Shown here: positions 1 to 11,036 of the stretch, one piece after another | Position numbering within the stretch: position 1 is the first letter of the stretch | Layout of the letters: each line of letters starts with the position of its first letter | From: Ignavibacteriota bacterium | Lineage (GTDB): Bacteria > Bacteroidota > Ignavibacteria > UBA10030 | DNA: 64,000 nt | Direction of reading: 5' to 3' | Assembly: GCA_003142475.1 (NCBI GenBank) | Contig: PLMK01000008.1 | Coordinates: 99,627 to 163,626, forward strand | Program-made: the position numbers and the translations under genes | Notes under the pieces: generated by a model | The model's database searches: none | What the model saw: the letters and a program-made list of their open reading frames with translations, nothing else | What the model was told of the DNA's origin: nothing

Positions 1-21
1 GTTAATTATGACACTTTGCTT

Positions 22-1251
22 TTAATGTTCCGTCCAAATTTGCACTAAATTCAGTACGGTTTCTACTGATTTTTCCATGCCCCACACATTCACCCATTCT
101 GTACGACTGTGGTAGTTTGCCCCGCCGGTGAAAATATTCGGTGTGGGTAAGCCATTCTCTGTCAAGCGCGAGCCATCCGTGCCCCCGCGGATTGGAGTCC
201 ATTCGGGTTGCAAACCAGAACGTTTCGTTGCCTCGAACAAATAATCAATAACGCGAGTATCTTTTTCCAGACCTTCTCGCATATTTCGGTATTGTTCAGT
301 AATCTGAATTTCGATCTTTGCTTTTGGATACATCAATTGAACTTCTGCAACAGCTTTTTCAACAATCTTTTTTAGAGTCTCCAATCCAGCCGTTTTAAAA
401 TCGCGAAAAAGAATTTTTACTGTCGATTTACCAACACCACCTTCAAGCACATAAGGATGAATGTATGGCTCGTATCTTTCTGTCGTCTCCGGTGCTGTAT
501 TCTTTGGTAACCGCGTAATAATATCGGATATAACGCGGACAGAATTAATCATAATGTCTTTTGCACTGCCTGGATGGATGTCGCGGCCTTGAACAGTGAT
601 AAGGCAAGAATTTGCGCTAAATGTTTCTTTGTTCAACTCGCCAGGAGTATCTCCGTCAATTGTGTACGCAAATTGAGCTCCAAACTTTTTGATATCGAAG
701 AATTTTGTTCCTTCACCGACTTCCTCGTCCGGCGTAAAACCTATCTTGATTTCACCATGTTTAATTTTTGGATTATTGATTAATGATTGAATAGCCGCCA
801 TAATAATAGCAAGACCTGCTTTGTCATCGGCGCCAAGGAGTGTTGTACCGTCGCTCGTAACAATCATTTTACCAAGAGCGGTTTTAAGTGTGGGGTTTTC
901 TGATTCACAAATAATTGCGGTTGGGTCGCCAGATAAAACGATATCACCGCCTCCATAATTTGTAATAATTTGCGGTTTTACGTTTGCACCACTGACTTCC
1001 GGGGATGTATCCACATGCGCGATAAATCCGATAACAGGTACGTCCTTTCGCACATTTGTAGGGATTGTCGCTATTACATATCCATACTCGTCAATAGTAA
1101 CTTCTGGAACACCAAGATCCTTTAATTCTTTCACGAGTAGGTTTAGCAGATCGAACTGTTTCGCAGTACTGGGATAGGATTCAGAATCTTCTTTAGATTG
1201 TGTGTCTATTTTAACATAACGAAGAAATTTATCAAGAATGGTTTCAGACAT
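22..1251 (-). CDS. pepT: Peptidase T (tripeptide aminopeptidase, M20B)
   Basis: 409-aa ORF; GFIAHVDTSPEVSG, LGADDKAGLAIIMAA, GFTPDEEVGEG and IRGGTDGSRL motifs typical of PepT. Confidence 0.95.
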   Translation of the reverse strand: MSETILDKFLRYVKIDTQSKEDSESYPSTAKQFDLLNLLVKELKDLGVPEVTIDEYGYVIATIPTNVRKDVPVIGFIAHVDTSPEVSGANVKPQIITNYGGGDIVLSGDPTAIICESENPTLKTALGKMIVTSDGTTLLGADDKAGLAIIMAAIQSLINNPKIKHGEIKIGFTPDEEVGEGTKFFDIKKFGAQFAYTIDGDTPGELNKETFSANSCLITVQGRDIHPGSAKDIMINSVRVISDIITRLPKNTAPETTERYEPYIHPYVLEGGVGKSTVKILFRDFKTAGLETLKKIVEKAVAEVQLMYPKAKIEIQITEQYRNMREGLEKDTRVIDYLFEATKRSGLQPEWTPIRGGTDGSRLTENGLPTPNIFTGGANYHSRTEWVNVWGMEKSVETVLNLVQIWTEH

Positions 1252-1470
1252 AATGTACTCCTCTCACAATAGGTATGAAAAATGAACAGATTATTATTCT
1301 GTCCAATATGAAAACTTATTTGATAAGATAGAAATAAGGCATCATAAAAGCAGTAGCAAAAATTGAAATCTCGAAAACACAGTTGCGCCCAAATGGAAAT
1401 GTTCTTATTGTACATAAGCAATTTTTTGAGGCACTGCCGATTCTACATTACCAAGAGGAGGATTCTCTTC

Positions 1471-4014
1471 ATGCAATTGCGAATAATTTTATTTTTCGTA
1501 CTAGCTCAAACAACATATACCTTTGCACAAATCACCACTTTCCCTTATTTAGAAACTGTCGATGGAGTTACGGCACCAATACTGCCATCCGGTTGGAGCG
1601 GAAATGGTTTTTTAACGTATGCATCTTCACCTCGTTCAGCCCCGAACTGCATTTCTGCGACCGGGAACCGTTCAATGAAAACACTTCTATCTCCAGTGTT
1701 TAATTTCGGTTTACGTCTTCCTGATAAATTAATCTTTTGGGAGAGAAGGACAAGCACTGCCGTCGCCTACCGATTAGAGATACGTGCTTCTGTGGACGGT
1801 GTCAACTTTGGGATATTGCTGGCAAGGTTTGATACAATCACTACAATCACTAGTTATGTTCAGCGAATAATAGATATTTCTCATAGCGGTTTGAATTTTC
1901 AATCGAATGTCCAATTTAAATGGATATTGATAGCCGATAGCACGAACAATACCGGCGTGCTTAGAATCGACGATGTATCACTTTCGGTTACGACAGGACT
2001 TGATGTTGGGTTATCTAAAATCATTATTGCACCCGTTAATATAACACGGAAAGATACAATAACGCTTTCAACAATAGTAAATAATTATGGTTCACTTATT
2101 TCTTCGAACTTCTCAATTCGGTTCTTTTGCGATGAAAACTCTAATGGTCTTTATGAACCTATCGAACAGTTCTCTGTTCTAAATGGACTCTCTCTCAATA
2201 TCGGCGATTCAATAACATACATTGTCACTCATGTTCCGATTAAGGCAGGAGAACATAGCTTTATGGCAATAATTGATTATTCTTTAGATGAAAATCACAT
2301 AAACGACACCGCCCGCACATTCGTTAATGTTGGAAACGCAAAAGGGGATGTGCTTGTAAATGAAATAATGTATTATCCGGTCGGCGACGAACCGGAATGG
2401 GTAGAATTAATTAACATGTCTCCCGATACAATTAATTTAAAGAATTGGAGAATATCCGACAATAATATTTCAACGAAAACAATCATTACACAAACAGATG
2501 TATATTTTTCGCCTAATTCGTATTTGGTGATTGCAAAGGATAATGTCTTCGCCTCATATCATTCCGGTGTTCCACTTGTTATCGCAAATTTTTCTGCGCT
2601 TAATAATTCTACGCCTGACGCTGTTGTTGTTTACGATACAAGGTTGAACACGATCGACAGTGTAATGTATGCGCCATCTTGGGGTGGACAGAATGGAAAA
2701 TCTTTAGAACGCATTGATGTGTATGCGCCAAGCATCACATTGACGAATTGGGGAACGTCGCAGGATTCAATCGGTAGTACGCCAGGAAGGAAAAATAGTG
2801 TTGCTCGATTAGATTGTGATTTGATGATCAGCAATCTAACGCAACTACAAACTATGATTGGAGGAAAAGTTATTCCAGTAATAAATATCAGTGTTAAAAA
2901 TGTCGGTAGACGAACCGCAGATAGCGTTATTGTTAGTTTCTATTCTGACAATAATCATAATGGAATTCTAGAGCCGTTGGAACTTATTCGCACCGTAATA
3001 TCTGCACAATCATTAGTTGTAGGTGATTCAATTCTTCTCCCTGAATCATTTCCACAACTTGCTTCCGGTGAAACCAATATCATTGTTAGAGCGGATTGGT
3101 GGCGTGACGAGAATTCGCGAAATAATCAGGCTTTGGTTTCTGTGAAAATTAGCTATGAGCCTCGTTCTCTTGTAATCAATGAAATCATGTATGATCCATT
3201 ATTTGGTCAGAATGAATGGTTCGAACTATTCAATAGGAGCGATCAACTAATCAATCTTGCGCATTGGACTTTCAATGATAAGCCGACTTTGAACAGTGTG
3301 AATTCATTTGAGATTTCAAATCAACCATTTGTAATCAAATCTGGTGAATATGCGATAATAGCGGCTGATTCCTCAATCTTTAATCTTTTCAAAAATATTA
3401 TTCAAGATGATTCGACTATCCATATTATTATTCTCAGTCGGTCCGGTGGGTTTAGTTTCAATAATGATGGAGATATTATAGTACTGAAAGATTTAGTCGG
3501 TCAGACTATTGACAGTGTTGCATATTTACCGAGTTGGCATCATCCGAATGTTGTTGATACAAGAGGACGTTCGCTTGAGCGTATAAATCCAAATATCGAC
3601 TCGAACGATCCACGCAATTGGAGTACATGCACAAATATTCTTGGAGGCACGCCGGGAAAAGCGAATAGTATCATTACGACAAGTAAAATAAGCGGTTCGG
3701 TGATTTCCATTTCGCCCAATCCATTTTCTCCAGATGGTGATGGCTTTGAAGATTTCTGTATCATTCGCTATAATTTCCCGATGATGACATCGGTACTAAA
3801 CTTAAAAATTTACGATATAAAAGGAAGACTTATTCGGACGTTGGCGAATGGCGAACTTGCAGGTACACAAGGCGAAATTGTGTGGGATGGTATAGATGAC
3901 AACAAACAACGTGCACGGATTGGTGTGTATGTAATATTCCTTGAAGCGACAGATCGATCAAGTGGTAAAGTTATGACGGCGAAAGCAGTAGCGGTTGTGG
4001 CAACGAAACTATAA
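1471..4014 (+). CDS. Secreted lamin-tail-domain/CARDB-like protein with FlgD-Ig-like C-terminus
   Basis: Two LVNEIMYxP...EWVEL(I/F)N lamin-tail-like segments; C-term SPNPFSPDGDG...LKIYDIKGRLIRTL. Start moved to ATG 1471 (GAGGA upstream, signal peptide MQLRIILFFVLAQTTYTFAQ); ORF track starts at 1363. Confidence 0.8.
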   Translation: MQLRIILFFVLAQTTYTFAQITTFPYLETVDGVTAPILPSGWSGNGFLTYASSPRSAPNCISATGNRSMKTLLSPVFNFGLRLPDKLIFWERRTSTAVAYRLEIRASVDGVNFGILLARFDTITTITSYVQRIIDISHSGLNFQSNVQFKWILIADSTNNTGVLRIDDVSLSVTTGLDVGLSKIIIAPVNITRKDTITLSTIVNNYGSLISSNFSIRFFCDENSNGLYEPIEQFSVLNGLSLNIGDSITYIVTHVPIKAGEHSFMAIIDYSLDENHINDTARTFVNVGNAKGDVLVNEIMYYPVGDEPEWVELINMSPDTINLKNWRISDNNISTKTIITQTDVYFSPNSYLVIAKDNVFASYHSGVPLVIANFSALNNSTPDAVVVYDTRLNTIDSVMYAPSWGGQNGKSLERIDVYAPSITLTNWGTSQDSIGSTPGRKNSVARLDCDLMISNLTQLQTMIGGKVIPVINISVKNVGRRTADSVIVSFYSDNNHNGILEPLELIRTVISAQSLVVGDSILLPESFPQLASGETNIIVRADWWRDENSRNNQALVSVKISYEPRSLVINEIMYDPLFGQNEWFELFNRSDQLINLAHWTFNDKPTLNSVNSFEISNQPFVIKSGEYAIIAADSSIFNLFKNIIQDDSTIHIIILSRSGGFSFNNDGDIIVLKDLVGQTIDSVAYLPSWHHPNVVDTRGRSLERINPNIDSNDPRNWSTCTNILGGTPGKANSIITTSKISGSVISISPNPFSPDGDGFEDFCIIRYNFPMMTSVLNLKIYDIKGRLIRTLANGELAGTQGEIVWDGIDDNKQRARIGVYVIFLEATDRSSGKVMTAKAVAVVATKL

Positions 4015-4283
4015 CCGAAATGATAATTTCTTTCGTATGTAAAATTATGAATAGCATTAATATTTGAAGCATTGATCATATGTGTTAATTGTCTAACTGG
4101 ATTATTCTTTATTAATTATTTAATATTAGATGAATAATTTAGGAATTGCATAGTATCACTGGGAGCATCATAAAAAGAAAATACATTTTTATTAAATTAT
4201 TATAAGGCAATTAAATGAACTCACATCATCCTGAGCGATCCATTTATAATTTGGGAAATCATCTCAAGTCATATCCTAAAACA

Positions 4284-6140
4284 ATGAAATGGCATAAGCT
4301 ATTTCATATTGCTATTATCCTTTTATGCATGATCTTTAATTCGCTGATTGTAATAGCACAACCTTCTGGTGGTCCTTATGGCCCGATTCGGCAAACCTAT
4401 GATCTGCCAAAAGGATCAGGTAAAATCTTCTATGTAGCCCCCAATGGAAAGACTCAAGAATCAGGTGAAACGCTCGTCCAACCTACTACTATCGAAGCAG
4501 CCATTGAACGGGTAAAGACTAGTGATGTTATCGTGATGCGTGGGGGAACCTATCGTACTGGTAATTTAATATTAAATCAGGGAATCACCTTACAACCTTA
4601 TGCTGACGAACAACCTATTTTAAAGGGAACTTTTATTGCAACAGAATGGAAGAACTTGGGAAACGGATTATGGAAGACTTCTTGGTCTCGTTTGTTTCCT
4701 GCCAACCCTGATAATTGGTGGTCACGTGATAGGTTTGGGAAAGAGACGCCGCTGTGCCGTTTTAATAATGACATGGTATTCGTTAATGGGAGGTTTCTAC
4801 AAGCAGTCAGTCGGGAAGGAGAAGTTGATGAGAATTCATATTATATCGATTACGATGGTGGACAGGTTTACGTTGGTACTGATCCGACAAAGCGATTAGT
4901 GGAAATCACAGCTTTTGATGTTGCGCTTAAAAGAATAACCGGGGAATGCCATAGCAAAACTTCGGACCGCAAGGGACCTGTAATTAGAGGAATTATTTTC
5001 ACACAATATGCTTACCGTGCAATTGAAGTAGAAGGAACAGAGCCAGTCGCATTATCTGATGAATCTAAACATGGAAAAGAGGTAGTGGGTACGACTTTAG
5101 AGAACTGTACTATTTCTTTCTGTTCCCGTGTTGCTGCTTACTTAAGAGGAGACCATTTAACAATCCGGCATTGTAAAGTGAGCGAAACCAGTACTGAAGG
5201 TATCTACATTATAGGTTCGTCCGATGTTCTGTTGGAAAAAAATATCTTTACTCATAACAATATCGAACATATCACCGGATATTATCCTGCAGCGGTTAAA
5301 ATATTTAATCAAAGTTATCGTGTTATTTGCCAGGACAATCTGATTATAGATCTTCCGAATTCAAATGGTATTTGGTATGACGTAGGTAATGTTGATGGCC
5401 GTTTTCTTAACAACTGGGTCGAAGGTGTAGGCAATGTGAACCGGGAATTTTCCAAGAAAAATCCATGGCCGAGCGAAAGTGGATTCTTTTTTGAAATATC
5501 AAAAGGAGCTGTGTGTGCTGGAAATGTATTTGTTAATTGTGACCAAGGGATTTTTATCCTCAACAGTTCGAATGCGCAAGTATACCAGAATACATTGGTA
5601 AACAGTACTATTTGCATCGGACGCAATGGAAGAAGTCCGGCGAATGATGGATTATTTGGTTGGCATTCCAGCACAGGTCCGGATGTTAGCAAGCGTGGTG
5701 GCCATGTCTTTGTGAATAATTTGCTCACTGGAGATAAGAATTATCACAAACCACTTTTTTTTCTTTGGCAACCGGATTCATTGAATCAACTTTTTGACGA
5801 GACTCAGTTAAAACAGTTCGATTACGACATGTTTGTACGGCGCTCAGACAAGGACTCAAAATCATTGATTTTGTGGACTCCCGCGATGAACAGTGATAGT
5901 CAGATAGCATTTGAGTCGCTAGAAGCGCTACAGAAAATGTACCCGGAATTCTCCCCCCACAGTCAGTATTTTGCAGATGATGTACCTTTATTTAAAAGTT
6001 TTGAACTGGGCAATTATCAATTGTTACAAACATTTCCGGGATATAAAATAGCTTCTCCTTTACCAGCAGAAATTAGTAAGCTTCTCGGTTTTCTAAATAA
6101 GGACATCAGGTTTATCGGAGCTTACCCTCCACTTCCCTGA
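4284..6140 (+). CDS. Secreted right-handed beta-helix (pectate-lyase-like fold) protein
   Basis: Signal peptide MKWHKLFHIAIILLCMIFNSLIVIAQ; FYVAPNGK...IEAAIERVKTSDVIVMRGGTYRTG then parallel beta-helix-like repeats; start revised from 4215. Confidence 0.75.
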   Translation: MKWHKLFHIAIILLCMIFNSLIVIAQPSGGPYGPIRQTYDLPKGSGKIFYVAPNGKTQESGETLVQPTTIEAAIERVKTSDVIVMRGGTYRTGNLILNQGITLQPYADEQPILKGTFIATEWKNLGNGLWKTSWSRLFPANPDNWWSRDRFGKETPLCRFNNDMVFVNGRFLQAVSREGEVDENSYYIDYDGGQVYVGTDPTKRLVEITAFDVALKRITGECHSKTSDRKGPVIRGIIFTQYAYRAIEVEGTEPVALSDESKHGKEVVGTTLENCTISFCSRVAAYLRGDHLTIRHCKVSETSTEGIYIIGSSDVLLEKNIFTHNNIEHITGYYPAAVKIFNQSYRVICQDNLIIDLPNSNGIWYDVGNVDGRFLNNWVEGVGNVNREFSKKNPWPSESGFFFEISKGAVCAGNVFVNCDQGIFILNSSNAQVYQNTLVNSTICIGRNGRSPANDGLFGWHSSTGPDVSKRGGHVFVNNLLTGDKNYHKPLFFLWQPDSLNQLFDETQLKQFDYDMFVRRSDKDSKSLILWTPAMNSDSQIAFESLEALQKMYPEFSPHSQYFADDVPLFKSFELGNYQLLQTFPGYKIASPLPAEISKLLGFLNKDIRFIGAYPPLP

Positions 6141-6401
6141 TCCTTAAATCGTGATTTTTGTGGGACGGATGGGCTGTGTTAAATTCATATTTATATATCA
6201 AATCCTATTAATTGGTCACAACGGACGGTGGTTTAAAGTAGTGCCTACCTGTGTACTTTCGGTAGGCGAGGGTAGCGTGGCAATTTCCTTTTAAGTTATT
6301 TCAACTGCCTTGAGGTACGGATAAGCTTCTTTATTTACACAACTTTTAAATACAGACCTAAATATATTGTATCATTTGATTAATTCATTCATCCTTGATC
6401 A

Positions 6402-7835
6402 CTAATCATTATTCCCTACTGATTGCTTATCGCTTTTAGTTTCTAATTTTCCCAATCCCCACCAAAACAACGCCATAAATAACCCCGGGTACATCGGTTC
6501 AACTCCAAACCAATAAGTAGGTATGCCGTTGTGTGCGTAGATATGACCGGATATGAGACTTGCAGTTGAAATGAACCAGCCGTTCACCATAGCTCCAAAA
6601 GCATATACCGCAGAAATCTTTAATCGGTCGAAGTAACATGCCAACACCGGTACCAATAATCCAGGAATAATACAGGTACCGATTGTGTACCATATGCTTA
6701 CAACAGAAGGAACGCTAATTGCAAGCACAATAGAGAATAAGGCCGAAAACACAAGTCCAATTTTTGTCCAACGTTGAACTATATCCGAATCATGAGTGGC
6801 GTTTTTCCATCTTCCTACAATATCTTTGCCAACAGTGATGGCAGAAATCAATGTGAGACTGCTCAGCGTGGACATAATAGTTGCGAGCATGCCGATGTAA
6901 AACATTCCCTTTGCAATCGAAGGCAGCGTTATTTCAGCAAGAAGTGGATAGGAGTACATCGGCTGCGCCAGAGGTGGCAGCGAAGCGCGTGCATATAATC
7001 CTGCAACACTTGTCATAAAATCGAAGACAAACCAGAAAAGAATTGAAACAAGAATACCACGCTGCGCTGTTTTGCCGTCCTTTGCTGCATAGCATCGTTG
7101 ATGGAATGCCGGATCGACAAGCGTCCACAATGCAATGAAGAACCAGATGGCAATAAATTCCAAGCTATTACCACCGTGCCACGTAAGATGCAAAGGTGGA
7201 ACATGAGCACGTATGAAATCTAATCCACCGAATTTTGAATAAGAAAAAACAACAACGAGAGCAAAGCCAAGAAACATCATAATAAATTCGAATACATTTG
7301 CCCACACATCAGAACGAAAACCGCCTTTATATAGATAGACAACAGTCAGGAAAGTAGTAATGATAATACAAAGTGTGAGATCGATTCCAAAAATAAGCTG
7401 TGCAAGAATTCCCAGCATGAGCACGTACGCAGCCGGAGTAACGAGAAAAAATGTGAGAACACCGCCGGCAATGGCAGTGCGTTTATCGTACGCCTGCTCA
7501 AGTTTATCGGGAATTGTAAAAAGATTTGTGGCGCGGACTTTTTTCGCAAGAAACAAGGCGAAGACGAGTGCAAAGATATAGTACGGAACTCCAAACACAA
7601 CCCAGTTAGAAATACCAAACTTGTAGGAATATTCTCCGACGCCGAGAATTCCACCATACCATGTTGAAACAAGTGTGGCCACAAAAATTGGAAGCGTTAG
7701 TGTACGGCCAGCCAACAGGAAATCATCTGCGTCTGATTTTCGTTTCCGCGCGACGCGAAATCCGATGAAGACTACAGCGGCGAAGTAAGCGACAATCAAC
7801 ACGATATCGATGAGTGAAAGATGGACTTTGATCAT
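6402..7835 (-). CDS. Sodium:solute symporter (SSS) family transporter, predicted thiamine or precursor uptake
   Basis: 477 aa, many TM segments, SSS N-term (DADDFLLAGRTLTLPIFVATLVSTWYGG); 13 bp downstream of thiamine diphosphokinase gene in an operon headed by a TPP riboswitch. Confidence 0.85.
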   Translation of the reverse strand: MIKVHLSLIDIVLIVAYFAAVVFIGFRVARKRKSDADDFLLAGRTLTLPIFVATLVSTWYGGILGVGEYSYKFGISNWVVFGVPYYIFALVFALFLAKKVRATNLFTIPDKLEQAYDKRTAIAGGVLTFFLVTPAAYVLMLGILAQLIFGIDLTLCIIITTFLTVVYLYKGGFRSDVWANVFEFIMMFLGFALVVVFSYSKFGGLDFIRAHVPPLHLTWHGGNSLEFIAIWFFIALWTLVDPAFHQRCYAAKDGKTAQRGILVSILFWFVFDFMTSVAGLYARASLPPLAQPMYSYPLLAEITLPSIAKGMFYIGMLATIMSTLSSLTLISAITVGKDIVGRWKNATHDSDIVQRWTKIGLVFSALFSIVLAISVPSVVSIWYTIGTCIIPGLLVPVLACYFDRLKISAVYAFGAMVNGWFISTASLISGHIYAHNGIPTYWFGVEPMYPGLFMALFWWGLGKLETKSDKQSVGNND

Positions 7836-7848
7836 TGGTTTTTAGGAA

Positions 7849-8496
7849 TTAGGATTTAGATATGAGGTTTTGGTTATTAGTCGCAACAAAAGTGATAAGG
7901 CAGCCTTTTTTGACTTTAATATTCACAGGAGAAGAGATAACAACATTGCTTGTGCTCTCACGGACGCCAAGTTCCAGGAATTCATTTTTTAGATTCCATT
8001 TCAATCCTTTTGTCACGATTTCGCAGCATCGAGAAATTGGCAGAAGCGAAATAATTGTACCGATCTGAAGATTTAATTCTAATGAATGGCGAATTGCAAT
8101 GTATTTTCCCCAGTCATCGATAAATGTGATATGTGCTTTACTGGAGAATTTTGCGAGCGCGCTTAAGTTTCCAATAGCGTGATCAAGTCGCCCACCAGTT
8201 GCGCCTAGTACATCGATTTCTTTATATTTCTTCCGAATGGCTGCTATCAGTGCTTTTTCCAAATCGGTAGAGTTTTGGTCATTCAGTTTTTTAACATCGA
8301 CATTGCTGAAGACGGCAAGTGTTTCTTTTTCTATGGAATCAAGATCACCGATGATTAGATCAGGAGTGTAGCCAAAACGTACGGCGGTATTTGCCCCACC
8401 ATCAGCACAGATAAACCAATTGGCAGACGCAAGAAACTTTTGGAAAAGCCGTTTGCTTGGCAATTTACCATTTGCAAGGATAAGTGCTCGTTTCAT
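7849..8496 (-). CDS. thiN: Thiamine diphosphokinase
   Basis: ICADGGANTAVRFGYTPDLIIGDLDSI and LGATGGRLDHAIGNL motifs of thiamine pyrophosphokinase. Confidence 0.9.
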   Translation of the reverse strand: MKRALILANGKLPSKRLFQKFLASANWFICADGGANTAVRFGYTPDLIIGDLDSIEKETLAVFSNVDVKKLNDQNSTDLEKALIAAIRKKYKEIDVLGATGGRLDHAIGNLSALAKFSSKAHITFIDDWGKYIAIRHSLELNLQIGTIISLLPISRCCEIVTKGLKWNLKNEFLELGVRESTSNVVISSPVNIKVKKGCLITFVATNNQNLISKS

Positions 8497-8684
8497 AAAA
8501 TAAAGTTCTAGAATATTTTTTTAGTCAACACCAACCCATAACCATTTGCCAGGTATTAGTACGCCCGCGAATTAATTAAACAACGCTTAATGTACATAAC
8601 GCGGGGAGATATGCCTGTGATTAATTAACAATTTTACATTGAACGATGCAAAAAAGCCATATAATATCTTTATTCCGTGAGCCA

Positions 8685-10949
8685 TTATAATTGCAATGAT
8701 ATTCCAAGGATGTAATTTCGTTCAGCAGCAGGGAAAAATTCTTCACCCTCACCACTCATAGTATATAACGCATCAAACAAGTTCCTTACTTCACCCCGTA
8801 AAGTAAGGAAATCACCTGATCCCAGTGTAATCCGATATGATAACATTGCGTTGATGACTGTGTACGCTTCATTTTTTAGAAGATTATTCTTAGTATTGTC
8901 TGTGTAAAAGCTTCCAACATATTTTGCATCAAGCGAAGCTTTCCATTCTCCGATTGAATGTACAAGTCGAAGATTTGCCATGAAATCGGGCGAACCTGTA
9001 ATTGGATTTCCACCCAAGTTGTGTTTATAAACAATTCCATCGCTTGAACTATCTACAACCGAATAACTTACTAAGCGGTTGTAAGAAATAGTTGTATTTC
9101 CGCTTATGGCCAATCCAAATGCAAGCTCTTTTTGGCACTGGAGTTCTACACCGATGTGGCGAGAACGATCTGCATTTCCCATGACAGGTTCTCCAAAAAT
9201 GTCTACGGCGCCGCTTTTAATAAGTTCATCTTGAAATTCCATCCAGAAGATATTAACAGATGCCATTGTTTGTCCGACACGATACACGCCGCCGATTTCA
9301 AGATCAAATAGATGCTCAGGTTTTGCAATCGGTTTGCTAAAATTATATTTTACTATCCCGCCTGTTGTATCTGCTTCAAATTGAGGAGTGCTTCCCCAAA
9401 TAGATTCTTCTGCACTGTATAAATCTTTTAATCGTGGTTCTCGGGATGTATAGGCGAGGTTTAGGTATGTATTGATTGATTCGTTTACATTATAATTAAT
9501 TCCCATTCTTGGATTGAGAAAGAAATATGGTATAGAAAAGTTATTGTTTAGGAATCTTTCATTCTCAAGAAAATACCGGTTGTATACAAACTGAAGATCG
9601 GTCATTAAAGTCGTCGCATCGTCTAACTTGTACAGTTCATGCCCATAAATGGAAATTATATTTTTTCCGCCATTGTATTCATAAATATAATAGTCAGGAT
9701 CATAATTCATTGGAAGATTTTCAGCATAAGCAATTTTGCCCCAATGGAAAGAACGGTGAAAGCGTAATTCTGCCCCAAGAGTCAATACTCCAGTTCCATG
9801 GTTGATTTCTAAACGTGGTAACCACCCCCATTGCTTATTCCCGACAAATGCACGAACGAGAATATTTGATGGATCGGTTGAAGTTGGAAACCCATAAGCA
9901 CTTCCTAAATGCAACGAAGAGGTATCTAATCCTGATCCATCATAATCATAATACCCATCCCCCTGAATATAGAATAAAGTATTATTAAAGGTGATGTTTG
10001 GAGAGAGTTTCCATTCATGAAGTAATTCAAAATGTGGCTGAGAAAATTGTTCGGCTTCTTGTGGCCGTCGGTAGGAGGCATATGCTATACTGTCTTGTGT
10101 GCTGTTTAATTCAAAATAATTATAATTAGACCGACGAAGTCTCAAATCGTTATTATAAAATTTGGGTATACCGTTGTACACCAACCCATCACTAAAAGGT
10201 CCTCCATAAAAATGAATGCGAGTTGTCATTGTTTCATCAAGCCGTTCAATTCCAACGAAGTACGAGTTGATATCGTCCCACGATTTGTCGCGATATCCGT
10301 CAGTAGAAAACTTCCCGAGTCGTCCATAAAACATATATCGGTTATCCACGAGCCCTGAATTAAATGTAGCAGAATATTTCCGAGTTGAAAGTACGATAGT
10401 ATTTGTTGCGCCGTATTCCTGAAAACCGAGTGTGCTTTCAAGTGTTACACTTGGTTTTGGTTGAAATGGAACCGCAAGCAAATTTACTGAACCTCCAATT
10501 GCAGGCGGTCCATAGAATGCACTTCCGGCACCACGTTGGACCTGGATATTGGTTGTGCTGCCAAGTAAATCGGGAAAGTCAATCCAGTACACACTAAAAT
10601 CTTCAGGATCATTTTGTGGCACACCATTGACCATGACTGAAAGTCGTTGTTGTTCAAATCCGCGCAAAGTAATATAGCTGTAGCCGCCGGTACCATTACC
10701 ATTTTCAGAATAAAACGTTATAGAAGGCAGTTCGGATAATAAGACAGGAACGTCTTGCGTAGAATACTGTTGTTTGATTTCTGAGTGGTTGAGATTAGAG
10801 AATGTCACTGGCGAAATACGTTCACTTGCGTGGGTCGCTATTATGGTCACAGGTTCTGCATGATATACTGTATCATGATCAAACTTCTCTTGTGCTGTTG
10901 CAAAGAAGCAACTCAGTGCTACAATAAAAGAAAGAAAATATGTACGCAT
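8685..10949 (-). CDS. TonB-dependent outer-membrane receptor, predicted thiamine uptake
   Basis: Signal peptide; plug domain (SELPSITFYSENGNGTGGYSYITLRGFEQQRLSVMVNGVPQNDPE...RGAGSAFYGPPAIGGSVNL); C-terminal barrel; downstream of TPP riboswitch. Confidence 0.92.
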   Translation of the reverse strand: MRTYFLSFIVALSCFFATAQEKFDHDTVYHAEPVTIIATHASERISPVTFSNLNHSEIKQQYSTQDVPVLLSELPSITFYSENGNGTGGYSYITLRGFEQQRLSVMVNGVPQNDPEDFSVYWIDFPDLLGSTTNIQVQRGAGSAFYGPPAIGGSVNLLAVPFQPKPSVTLESTLGFQEYGATNTIVLSTRKYSATFNSGLVDNRYMFYGRLGKFSTDGYRDKSWDDINSYFVGIERLDETMTTRIHFYGGPFSDGLVYNGIPKFYNNDLRLRRSNYNYFELNSTQDSIAYASYRRPQEAEQFSQPHFELLHEWKLSPNITFNNTLFYIQGDGYYDYDGSGLDTSSLHLGSAYGFPTSTDPSNILVRAFVGNKQWGWLPRLEINHGTGVLTLGAELRFHRSFHWGKIAYAENLPMNYDPDYYIYEYNGGKNIISIYGHELYKLDDATTLMTDLQFVYNRYFLENERFLNNNFSIPYFFLNPRMGINYNVNESINTYLNLAYTSREPRLKDLYSAEESIWGSTPQFEADTTGGIVKYNFSKPIAKPEHLFDLEIGGVYRVGQTMASVNIFWMEFQDELIKSGAVDIFGEPVMGNADRSRHIGVELQCQKELAFGLAISGNTTISYNRLVSYSVVDSSSDGIVYKHNLGGNPITGSPDFMANLRLVHSIGEWKASLDAKYVGSFYTDNTKNNLLKNEAYTVINAMLSYRITLGSGDFLTLRGEVRNLFDALYTMSGEGEEFFPAAERNYILGISLQL

Positions 10950-10963
10950 ATAATGCTTTTCCT

Positions 10964-11013
10964 AAAAAAAAACCGTTTCCTTATCTCCATGCAAACGGAG
11001 AAAAAAGAAACGG
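10964..11013 (-). terminator. Intrinsic terminator, likely expression platform of the TPP riboswitch
   Basis: On minus strand CCGTTTC...CTCCGTTTGCATGGAG...GAAACGG followed by nine T, between the aptamer and the receptor ATG. Confidence 0.8.
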
Positions 11014-11036
11014 TGTTAATAATAATTGATTTCGAT

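Noticed and set aside
6240-6270. GCCTACC...GGTAGGC hairpin
   Set aside because: Stem is real but without a T-tract on either side; could be a repeat copy, not called as a terminator.
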